Assembly: GCA_045837725.1 (NCBI GenBank)
Contig: JBEWZL010000308.1
Span: 1-64,000, forward strand
Source of the DNA: Vermamoeba vermiformis
Lineage: Eukaryota; Tubulinea; Echinamoebida
DNA: 64,000 nucleotides
Reading direction: 5' to 3'
The position numbers and the translations under genes are program-made. This document shows positions 36,106 to 47,587 of this stretch, in pieces (positions within the stretch are counted from its first letter, which is position 1; every line of letters begins with the position of its first letter). Under the pieces are notes generated by a model that worked only from the letters and a program-made list of their open reading frames with translations, was not told the origin of the DNA and searched no databases.

Positions 36106-39100
36106 TTAGTACTCGAACAAGCAACCAGGCAAGATCTTCATCATATCAGACACTACTGAAATATTCTTGCACTTGTTAACGTCAACGAATTGCAATTGAG
36201 GACACTTCTTGGCGAGTTCCAAAGCAGCCGCATCCGTCACTAAAAAGAATCAGAGTCAGATCTAGCTCCGCAGGTGTCATAATATTTGCTTACCGAAAGG
36301 ATTCTCTCTGATGCTCAATATCATAAGATTAGGACAGAAGTTTCCGAGCGAGTTGAGTGACAGATCTGTGACTTCTTTGCAACCAGACAACACCAAGCTA
36401 ACGAGACGAATGTTTCGCTTAGAGGCCAAGATTTGCACAGTACGATCAGAGACCATGCATCCTAATTACAAAAAAAAAAGTTAGATCCACCGTGAAAATT
36501 TTTTCGATAGAGATCTGGGTCTTACCTGAGAAATTGACGCGGTTGAGTTGTTTGCAACCATCAACGACAGCGTCTAAACTCTGATGAGTGATCTGTTCGC
36601 AGCCTTCAAGACGCAACTCTTCCAACACTTTGCAGTTGGCGATCTGTTTGACACCTTTGTCGGTGATCGCACTGGCATAAGACAAGTCGAGAATTCTCAA
36701 AGAGAAGGCACAGCTGATGGCTAAGTCTTCCAAGCCTGTGTCAGTCAACTTGCTCGCAGCTCGGAACAGATCCAAAATTTCGATCGTGGATCTGGCCTTC
36801 GGCAGCTGAATCATCAAGTTGGTGGAGCTCTCGCGGCCCTCAATACCATCGTCATTATCTGCGTTGCGCTTCTTCTCGGCCTTCTTCTTGATTTGTTCGG
36901 TGAAAGTGCCTTCGTTGGCCTTGGCAATCTCTTCCATTTGCTTTTGATACTCGGACCAATCAACAGTTCCGCGGTTAGTGCGGTCCTTTTTGAAGCCGGC
37001 ACGGCCAACAGTGGTAGTGCGCTTCTTTCTAGGAACTAAATGTACAGTGAGACACGCAGTCTAAATGCAAATACACGTGGTTGTACGTACCAGCTGAAGC
37101 TTGACTCAAGAACTCGTCCAATTTACCAGTGACGCGCGATTGAGCCAAAGCACGTTGAGCTAAACAGAACTCCTTTGTGGCCTCGTCGTCGATGCCTGTA
37201 CCACCGCTGGCAACGCCTGTGTCGCGCAAACGAACGACGCGAACAGGACTGTAGCGCTCAGCGAGTTGCTTGAAAATAATATTGAACGAGTGTTGGCAGT
37301 CCAATTGAAGTGCCTAACAAGACATTAGCATCACGCTGCAGGAGGTAAGTTCTACGTGGTACTTACTTGCAAAGACAAACAGTTCTTCAACACCATCTCC
37401 ATTGATTCAGGCTCAAACTCACCACATTCAAGCGCGGACAAGGCTTGAAGATTTTTGTGGAAGTTAGCGAGGGCTTGAAGGGACAAATTGCCCAAGGCGT
37501 TAGGACAGCCATCCACGTTCAAGACCAACAAATTGAGCTTCTTCAACAACTTCGCGAAGGTCTTGTCCGTGACATTCTTGTTGTTGTTGAATTGCAATTC
37601 ACGCAAGTTGACGCAAGCCTTCAACTTCTTGATCTTTTCATCGGCAACATTAGGCCACAAAGCCAATCGTTCAATCATGAAGCCGTGCTTAGCGATCCAA
37701 TTGAACAATCTGTCGCTAATGTGATTGTTGCCGGTCAAAATCAACGAGCGCAAAGTCGGAATATTTTGAATGGCTTGACCGACAGAGTTCTCGCTGATGT
37801 TCGGGCAGTTGGACAAAATCAAGTGTCGCAAGTTCGGGCAATACTTGATAATGTACAGCATGGAGCCTTCAAGCGAAGCAGAAGACTATGACAAACATTA
37901 ATACGGCTTAAATACTAACGAATCTAATTGAACTTACGCCTGACAAGTCGAGCGTGCCAATAACACTCGGGAAGACTTGACACAACTTCTTGATAGTGAA
38001 GGCATTGACGGCATTAGGTGCATTGTGAACGTGCACTGATTGCAAAGGCAAACCGTCCTTGCTCTGGTACTCCGTGTCTTCTTCGAATTCAGAAGACAAA
38101 GGCAAGGCAGGAACAGTGACGTAGCCAGTGGTCTTTGGAGGACGATACAAAGACGTCAACAACGAGTAGCCCGACGATTTGCTGTCGTCAAAGATGCTGA
38201 TAAAGCCTCTAGGCTTGCTCTGCAAAGAGTATTAATACCAAGTTTGACAAGCGTACATCAAATCACTTACAACTGCATGCTTCATGCGATGGTGCAAGAA
38301 CACAGTGAACAACGAGTTCAACAAGGGACTGCAACGCACTGTACGCAACAAACCGGCTAACTTGGGACCTTGCATCTCGAACACGTTCTCAAACAATCTG
38401 ATCGGATAACGAGTCATCTTGTCGGCGCCGACCCAACCAGCGCTGTTGCCCTTCAAATTCATGTTCGTGTTGCTTCGATTCAAGTTGGCGTTTGTGTTGC
38501 TGCGAGCCAACAAGTCCTTTGAATCACCAACTAAAAAAGTACATTAGCTTGACGCCAAGAAAGCAATTAATTTGGCTTACCAGGAACAGTTGTCATTGAC
38601 TCCTTTAATTGCTGATCAGCGTTGTACTCTTGATTGCCCTTGAAGCAAACAAACTCAACGCTGAACGGGTCTTGGATGCCACTGGCTTTCTCGTCCAAGA
38701 TTTGAATGATTTCTGCGTTCGTTAGTAGCTGATTTGGAGTCTTAAGTAGTAACTTACTGATCAAGATGTATTTGCCAGTCTTAGCTGCGGGTAAGATGAC
38801 ATCCATCTTTTGCTTGGGCAAGCCTTCTGCATCCAAATACTCCTTGTCGTTGTCAGTCTCGAACCAAGCAACAGGTTCATTGCCCTCAGCAATCTTCGAC
38901 AGCTTTTTCTTTGAAGCGAGTGCCGCGCGCATTGACAACCAACTCTTCTCGGTCTTGTCGTTGAAGAAGTCAAACTCACGCATGTTGTTAGGAATGTGAT
39001 CGAGAACGAAGATCAAGATTTTGCCCTTGTGGTTGAGTGGCAGGCCAGTTTCACTGCATAGAATCATAAGCACAAGGACATCAAGCAGAAAGATAATGTT

Positions 39101-42100
39101 ACACTTACGCGTTTCTTGGGAAACGAACTGAGACACGTGTCAACGAGAAGCGTGAACCTTCGTACGAGCACAGCAAGTTGGCGTTGCCGGGAGAAGTCAA
39201 TTGGAAGGCAGATTGATCGTTCAACAAAATGTTACGGCACACATCTAACGACTCGCTGGTGCTGTCCACGGACATCAAGTTGAACCATAACTGCGAGTCC
39301 ATCTTTCTCTTGGGGAGTTGATATCTTTGCAGCAACTGCGAAACGAACTTGCGTTGACTCTTGCGCTTGTTGACGTTGTCAAGATCGCTCTCGGGATTTG
39401 AGTAAACTTCAACGATTTCCTCTTCAGCAACCAACAATGAGCCGGACTTTTGCAAGGTTCGAGGGCCTAAGTTATCATTAGTAATTCGTTCTATTGTTCA
39501 ATATTTAGTCTTCATACTTTCGACAGCCAGGATTTCTTTAGTCTTGGCTGACTTAGCGTCCTTTCCGTAGGCCACAACGACGGATTTATCTGTAACAAGG
39601 ATTAGTTCCACTGCAATCAAACACAGCGAGATTACCGCCAGTAGATAATGAAATAGTTCGAGGAGATAGGCTACCATTTCCGTTGTCCGCTCCTTGCGCC
39701 GCACTTTCAGTACGACCTCTTGGCGAGTGGGCATTGAGCTCGATCTTCACTGGCTCCGGTGACTTTGATCCCTTCTTCTTCTCAGTCTTTCGCTTCTCTT
39801 TCTCGAGCTCCCTAAGAAAACGTTACACCTTGTCCAGCAGAAGGTCAATATAACTTTGTCTTACTTAATCTTTTGTTCCTTAGTCACAGGGACGTTGCTG
39901 TACTCATTCGGGAACTCAGGGAACTGCTTGAGAATGTCCTTGATCTCGACTTTAGGTACTCTAATCTGTTGAATAGGGAAGTCCTCATTGTCAGCTGTGC
40001 TCTGAGACAGCTCTTTAATGACGTATGTGAAGTGGCCATCAGTCACGGCAGGGGCGTACTTCAATGCAGACTCGTACATGATCGCTGCACGAATGTAGTA
40101 CTCGTCGGCATTGACTGAAGGCTTGGTCTTAGCCCAATCGACCAAAAGATTTCCAATTTGATAGAAGATCTTCTCGTCACTTCTGTGCATCAACACGACC
40201 TTGAACATTTGGAAGCAAGACATAAACAGTTGCTCTAATTCAGTGGGCACGATAGGCTTCTCCTTGGCATCCAAAATTCTTCGAATGCGTTTGTAAGTCT
40301 CCACGGAGTGAATGATCAACTTGTCGAGGTTCTTTTCGTCGAGTGAGATTGCTTTCTCAAACTTCTCCACGGCTTCGTTGAACAGCATTAATTGATCTTC
40401 GTACGAGCTCTTACGCTTGCCCAACTCGATCAAACAAATACCCCATTGGAAGTACGTTTCGTTGTTGTCCGGTTGCAAACTCGAGCAAGCGGAGTACTTG
40501 TCACGTGCGCTCTTCAAGTTCTCTTCAGCTTTTTGGTCGTTTCCTTTCATACCCTACAACATCTTAGTAACTATTCAAATTGCAAAGACTTGCAGGTCAG
40601 AACGTACCTGTGCTAAAAGGACTTGAGCCCACAAGAAGATAGTGTTGGCAGAGTTGGTGTTGGACGCAACGGCAAGCACGAACTTCTTGTTCAAGATCTC
40701 CCACAATCTGTCGGCTTGAGCACCAGTAGCGATGGCGAATTGGAAGGCCATCATCTTAGCCTCAGCTTCTTCGACGATGTTCAAATGTTTCACGGTCTGA
40801 AATCGTTAGTGCCAGACAAGCATTAATGCGTTCAAATACTTACTGCATTAATTTGAGCAATATCAGTGTCGAGAAGCTTGATGGAGTACGGGTGAAGCTT
40901 CAATTCGGCGAATGATTTCTTGGTCAACTCAATGCCGGTCATTTCTTGAATTCTGTTGAACAAGACCACGAAGTCGTCGTTCGACCAATCGTGCTTCAAG
41001 TTAAAGTCAGGATCCATTTCACGAATGGTCACGGATCCAGCAGCTGCCTTGAAAACACCCAATGCTCGAGGGAACTTGGATTGAATTTCCTTCTTGATAG
41101 TTTTCTTCCAGAACAAATCTGACTTCTTTTCTTGACCCAACAAAGTGTTCAAGTACTTCAAAATGATCTTCAAGTACGGATCTTCAGACGGGATCTTGAC
41201 TTGTCTCATCTTCTTTCGGAGAATTCGACGAAGACTGTTCTTGGCAACACGAGCAATCATCTGAAATCGAGTTAATACTGCATCACTTGGAGACTAAGCA
41301 AAAGACCTACCTCAATAAGGAGAACTTTACGAAGACCAGCAGTCGGCACGAGCGATCTTACACGACCCAAGTGACGAATATTGATCTGATTAAGTGATTA
41401 GAATTGCAGTCAAAGCAAGTATCAAAAGTAATACGTACACCTTCACGATGCATTTCTTCGATGATACCAATAGTCGAGTCACGGTACATCAACACGGGCA
41501 TTCTGCTGAGACGTTGAGAGAACTCAGGAATGACTTCAGACAACAAGAAACGAGTAGCGTCTTCGACTTCTTTATCGTCAATCTCTTTGTTGTGGCTGTA
41601 GAAGCTGGTGAAGGCGTCACTGTTCAAAGGAACTTTGTATCTTCGAACCAACTCAGGACGCAACATGAAGTAGTAAATACGACGGTCACCACGCTTCAAT
41701 CTATAACGAGTGTAAGTCTCTAATAACGGCCTTTGCATGCAACACTTACGGTTTGAGAGGAGCCTCGGGAGGGAACGTTCGAGCAAAGTCCAGCACGTAG
41801 TATTTGCCGTCAGTACCCTTGTGACCTTCAATATCTGAAGGACCAGTGATCACGACATCGCCGACTTGATGCTTCTTTAAGTTGAGCACCTCTCCGACAC
41901 GCTCCATCTTGGCGTTGAGCTCCGGAATATCAGCGTGAATGGTCTTGCCGGCATCAGCACTACCGTACTTGAGCGACTTGGCGTCGAGTGGCACGATGGA
42001 AATTGCAGTCAGACGATAACCACTGTGGTAAAGTTAGCATGCTATTGAGACTTTCTTGAAGACTAGTACATACCGATAATCAATAAGCGCCATCAAGGGG

Positions 42101-44124
42101 AAGTTGAGGTCATTAACGTTCGAATTGTAGTAGCTCACAAGACCTCTCAATTCGTGACCAGCAGCCTTGGCAGCATTACGATCACTTTGGTGCTTGCCTC
42201 CGTACATCCAATAGTCAAAGTTCAATTTGCTAAAAGAATGGTCAGCACGTGCCACGCAGATACTTCAAATTATACTTACACTTTCTCTCGCAAGTTGGTG
42301 TCGACAGCGAACTTGAACAAAATACCTTGCACGATGTATTTTTCACCACCAGCAATACCACCCATAGATTTGGGCTTGATGGTCTTTTGTTCATTCGACA
42401 AGTATCGCTCTGAAATGATGATACGGCCGTACGTCTGTGCTGCGTACACGAAATCGTGTGCCAAATTACTGAGCTTTCTATATTTGTCTAAACCTTCCTC
42501 CATGGCACGGATCTTTTGGAACTGGTTGTTCCAATAGTTAGGGTTCTTGGCTGTATATCACGATAAGATTAATCCTACTGAAGACCAATTACTTAATTTA
42601 GAGCTTACCAGGATCATCGGCTTCGTATTCTTCCGCATCACTCGTCTCTTCCTCACTGTTACTTGCGCTACGACACCAACGTTTAGTATATTATTATAAT
42701 TCTGCTTAAGAGCGTACCTGATCTCCTCCTCGTCAATAAATAATTGAACTGCGCTTGATTGATTTAAAGCCTCATTAGGGTCTGAAAAGATGGACGTAAG
42801 TACGCGTCACACGTGCCAAAAAACTTCGAGTCTTACCCTTAGTAGGTCCTTGTCCTGCACCAAACTGTGTCATGTAAGTTCCGCTTCTTACGGTGCCTAA
42901 TCCTTTATCGGCGGCTGTAGGCTTTGCCGAAGGATTAGCCTTGGTGAGATCTCCGTCACTGCCGTAGATCGACTCTTTTGGTGAGGTCGGTGTCTTTGGA
43001 GTTTTTGGGGTCTTCGAGCCATTAGCTGCAGAATCCACGACTTCACTATCAGAATGATCGTCGTCATTGCCGTAACCACCAGCACCTTTTACTTCTAAAA
43101 ATAGCAATTTGAGTTTTTGTGTGGTATAAAGAAAAATAATCAGAGAAATCACTTTAATGCATTAAATAACACTCCCTTATAATAAGTATGATGTTATAAC
43201 GAAATGTTTTGTAATTTTGTGATTTTTGAAAATTGTGCAACGGTTAACTAATTTCTTAACCTTAATAATCAAGTACTTTATAAAACACGCGTAATTCGAT
43301 AATTTGATTAATTTAACGTGATTAAACGTGTTCTTGATCCGCATCTTACCTTGACCGAGATAATTTACGTTTTGAACCAGCGTAATTTCAGCATTTTGCA
43401 AGTAATTCAAGTTCATTGCCGGCTTCTTAAAGCTCTCTTCTTCAGACGAAGATACGACGTCTGATTCCTCGGCATCGCCTTTAGTTTCACCCGGCATCAA
43501 GTAGTTCGGATTTGCGGGAGCAATATCTTCGCCGTCTAATGCTGCTTCAATATCTACATTTTGTAAATAATTCATTTGACCAGAAATAAGCGATTCGGGG
43601 CGCAGATCGGCTTGAGACAAATAATTTCCAGCTGCGACTACGCGCTCGCTGTCTGAACTGCTTTCATCAACCTCCTCGCTGCTGTCACTACTGCTATCAT
43701 CGTCTCCAGTTGCTTGTACTTCTTCTTGGGAAAGATAGCTGTTGATTGGACCCATGTATCCGGTGGCAGGTATGGATTTGATAGCGGATTTGGTATTTTG
43801 CTTTTGAATTTCCTGCCTTTTTTGATCCGCGACTTTATTAATCGCCTTCTCTAACTCGTCAACATCAGAGGAATCGCTATCACAAAAGCATACGTTAGTA
43901 GTTGGAATACCACAAGCAGGGCGTAAATAAATAGTAATTCAAATATAAATATTTTTATACATATTTGGCACGAGGGTGGAATATAAAATGCTTTTGGTTT
44001 AATTTTTAAAATGATTTTACGATCTGCATAACGGTCGCATCCTTTGGTACCTTTCACTGCTCGAAGAACTCTTCGATTTCGCAGATTTTTCGCTTTCTTC
44101 TACTTCGCCACGTGCGAGATACAT
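36106..44124 (-). CDS. Giant CLU-TPR-LRR protein
   Basis: A single chain of roughly 2,100 residues is supported by in-phase joins across about 20 introns. The acidic, Ser-rich N-terminus carries repeated NYL motifs (SYLSQ, NYLSQ, NYLQN, NYLMP, NYLQN, NYLGQ). A CLU domain follows (SNLAHDFVYAAQTYGR; FPLMALIDYRGYR; GHKGTDGKYYVLDFARTFPP), as in CluA/CLUH, cytosolic proteins that bind mRNAs of mitochondrial proteins. A TPR-like helical region comes next (FQWGICLIELGKRKSSYEDQ, FEKAISLDEKNL). A Ser/Lys linker leads to a mixed region (YLDAEGLPKQKMDVILP). The C-terminal third is cysteine-containing, RNI-type leucine-rich repeats (CPNLRHLILSNCPNISENS; LRILDLSYASAITDKG; LEELRLEGCEQITHQSLDAV). Normal CLU proteins end after the TPRs, so the LRR part is the odd element. 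Stop TAA is at 36106. Confidence 0.8.
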
Positions 44125-44521
44125 CACAGATCACTTATAGAACGAATAGAAGGTCTGTTATGATCGGTCTGTGGTCGACTTCTAAAAAATCAAAACTGGT
44201 TTAAAAATCTTAAAATATCTCAAACAAATCACCACGCATCAGTGAAGTACTTTACAACATTCATATTCGAAGCATTCATAACGAACAACACTGTGCATGA
44301 AGCGTATTGAGGATTGACGTTATGTAACGGTAACTATCTACATCTGACTAATGCCTGGCTTCTCGTGCGTCTATTTACCAACAATCGCTTATGTCCACGT
44401 GCTTTAGTCTATTCATACAGTTTATTCGATTGTCAAGCTTAGGCGTTCCTGTGCTGATTCAAATCTCGAAGTTTTACTTAAATCGCTTATTTACAATTAT
44501 ATACATTTTCTAATATGATAA
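44125..44521. other. Intergenic between CLU and histidine kinase genes
   Basis: Both neighbours are on the minus strand, so this holds the CLU promoter and the kinase 3' UTR. No ORF, RNA gene or repeat is seen. Confidence 0.45.
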
Positions 44522-47009
44522 TTATTCTTTCTTAAAATGCTCCTCGAGAACTTTTTGCAATATATTCGAGGCAACAGGCTTGGTAACAAAATCATCAAAT
44601 CCAGCCTGCAGAGCGATTGCTTTTTGTTCTATGATTGCATGGGCCGTCAAAGCAATTAACTTAGATTTTAGTCCCATTTTTCTAATTTTTTTTGCGGCTT
44701 CAATACCGTCTGGAAAGCGAATCTCGTTAGTCGACTGGATTTGGTGTTTCAAAACATGAGCTTACCTAAAATAGGCATTTCTAAATCAAGTAATATTACG
44801 GGGTACTTCACTGGATCGGCTTCTATCATATTAATAACTTCTTGGCCGTCATTTGCGATGTCCACGTGGTACCCCAATCTTTCGACCAGTTTTCTAATCA
44901 CTATTTGATTCACCTTATTATCTTCAGCTATTAAAATTAACGGCTTGTCCTTCGTGATCTCCTCATGCGGTTTGCTAATAATCACCTTCTTGCTATCAGA
45001 TTTCTGGATCGTGTGTCGCTGTGTTATTGGCGGGCTTGCGATGACTTTTGTAATGTTCACTCGCGGAGTTGAGCTGTCACCGGTGGTATTAGTCTTCATT
45101 GTCCATATTTCTTCATTATCTACGTTCTCTTTAGTGAAATACATCTTCTCGCCGCTCGATACATTTGTCACGGATCTGCATGGTGTCGTGTCATGTTCTC
45201 CATCTTGTTCGCTTGAATTACACGCTTGGTATGGAATGTAAAGATAGAATGTCGAGCCCTTGTTCTTGCCATGGCTACGGAGGGGTTAGTAACTCGAGGT
45301 ATAAAGCTATACGGTATAGCAAACTTGCCTCTTGACGTGAATAGATCCTTCCATCAAGTGGCACATCTTCTTGCAAATAGCTAAGCCTAGACCAGTACCG
45401 CCTTTTACGCCTTTAGTAGCGGCAAACTATAGACGAGATTAGTGTCATAATAAGGAAAAACCACGTGTCACCAGCGTTGTTTTCTACCTGCTCAAAGGAT
45501 TTGAATATGGATTTGAGTTCATCTGGTTCAAGGCCAATGCCTGTATCTGTAACGCTGAATTTGATGTACTTGTGCTGTTGAGAGTTATGCGCGTGCTCTT
45601 TCTTGCTTTGAAGGGAGGTGCCGTACTTTTTGATTCGTTCTGCGTCTTTGACTGACACGCGGATGGTCACGCTGCCACTGTTGGTGAATTTGATCGCGTT
45701 GGACAGTAAGTTAATAAGGATTTGCTGCAGTCTGAAAGCATCTGAATAGAAGTCGCAGATCTTGCCTCGGATGACCACTTTGAACGACAGTGCCTTTCTA
45801 TTCATTAAGGGCGATATTACTTCGAACGAGCGCGTCAAAAGTCCGCTCAAATTGACTGGTTCGCGCACGAGCTTCATTTTATCGGCCTCCATTTTTGAAA
45901 AATCTAGGATGTCGTTGATAGTCGCCTAATTTAAGAGTATATTAATCTCCGCGAAGATTCGAGTAATATTCCGCCATTGTAGGGTTAATTCATAAGAAAC
46001 ATTTCGTGTGCAGGCTTACCAGCAAGTGCTGCGAGCAAGTTTCGGCAATTTCTAGTAAGTGTTCGTAATCAACGTCGAGCCTTATAGATTTGAGCAAGTC
46101 AATGGCGCCAATAATTCCTGAAAGCGGCGTACGTAGTTCATGACTCATTCTGCAACAATAAAAATTATTAATAAGTTTGCCTAAATAGGAAAGAGACCAC
46201 AGTTTACTCCAATGACCGTTATAATAAGAATTTGTATTAAAATAACGTCGATTCGTTTGGTGCTTACCTGCATAAAAAGTCGGTTTTGAGTTGGCTTGCT
46301 TTGGCGAAGTAATCTTGAGTGTCAGAATTCTTCTTATAATATACAAACGCCATTAATGATACACCGACCGTTTGATATTGCGCATGGTACCATAGGTAAT
46401 CAAGCATCGGTTTCGGTAAGGTTCCGAAATCCAAAAAGTGCATCCCGTTTAGTTCCATTAAATAGAACGACGTAACTACGATATAGTTGAGCACGAAAAC
46501 TGTCATAATAGCATATCCATTTCCGAGGAGTAAAACAGCGCAGTAGAGAAAGCCGTCGGATCTTAGAAGAGAAATGAAAAATCCTCCGTGTCGGAACGTT
46601 GCCACGCACGATGCTATATATAATATGGCGTAAAGGAAGTAGCCTTAATGACATTATTAGCAAATACCAAACTAAAGGTTGTGCGGTGCTTACCCGAACT
46701 AGAGAGATCTAACCGCAACCAATACATTATTAAACCGGCGCACACTGTCATTATTAAAACTCCACTAACTTCTAAATAGTGTCCATAGCTCTCGAAGAAC
46801 GGTACTCGTAGCGCTATCATTACTAAATAAAGCGACATTATGTAAATGATCCGCAAGTACGCCAGGACCAGAGTTCGGTGCGTGTGTCTCGCTTTATCAT
46901 CGGTTCCAAACTCGTCTGTGCCATTTCGTTGATGAAATAAAGTTGTCAGTCGCGTTGCAATACGATCTTCATTCGTGCGGAGAAAAGTAAACGGATCGGT
47001 AAACTTCAT
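44522..47009 (-). CDS. Membrane hybrid histidine kinase
   Basis: This is a sensor kinase that autophosphorylates on His and passes the phosphate to its own receiver Asp. The N-terminus has several membrane spans (YLRIIYIMSLYLVMIA, VLIMTVCAGLIMYWL, FLYCAVLLLGNGYAIM, VFVLNYIVVTSFYL). Then come the H box RMSHELRTPLSG, N box LINLLSNAIKF, G boxes DTGIGL and GGTGLGLA, and the F box IFKSFEQ. A variable Ser/Thr linker leads to the receiver: acidic pair AEDN, phospho-acceptor LLDLEMPILDG, then ALTAHA and FVTKPV with the Thr and Lys. All key residues are present, so it should be active. No periplasm-like sensor domain is obvious; sensing may be by the membrane helices. A separate HPt protein would be needed to complete the relay. 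Confidence 0.92.
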
Positions 47010-47587
47010 CTATCAAAAAAGATTTGATTAAGCGCCACTAAATTTATAAATAATGTCATCAATATTTTTAAATCAAATTTAAAGGAGTTTGAACGCAGCA
47101 AACAGAAATAGAAGTAATAAATTTAAATCGTGTTGCAATAAAATAAAATAGGTACTACGAGCGGAAAATACACTGCATGTAAGAAAATAAATAGTCTAGG
47201 CGTTTACAAGAGGATTCTCTGCATATTGATTAATTCTAAAAGCTAAATTTACCTCTAATCCAATTCGATTAATTCTTTACAAAAGCCAACGCGCTTAGTA
47301 CGCCATGAGGTAAGGATGAATAAATTGTGTGCTCCGATCTTCGGCAACCAAATAATGCCCAAAATTCTGATTCACCACAGAGAATAATTCCATTTAAGGC
47401 TAAAACACGTGTTCCTGTTGACGTTTACGTAAACGATGCTTTTGAGTTTCATCAGTAGTAAGGGATACGCTACGTTGTATAGGTTCGAGTTTTGCATAGC
47501 TCCTCTTTTAAGTGGAATTTTCGTTTCAAAAAGTATGACTCAACTCAGTTGTGATCTCTTCTGGTTATTTGATAATTGAATTCAACA
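47010..47587. other. Divergent promoter region
   Basis: This lies between the starts of the histidine kinase and F-box genes. AT-rich; no ORF, RNA gene or repeat is seen. A stretch with TTTACGTAAACG near 47423 is a short palindrome that could be a regulator site, but nothing supports that beyond its shape. Confidence 0.45.
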
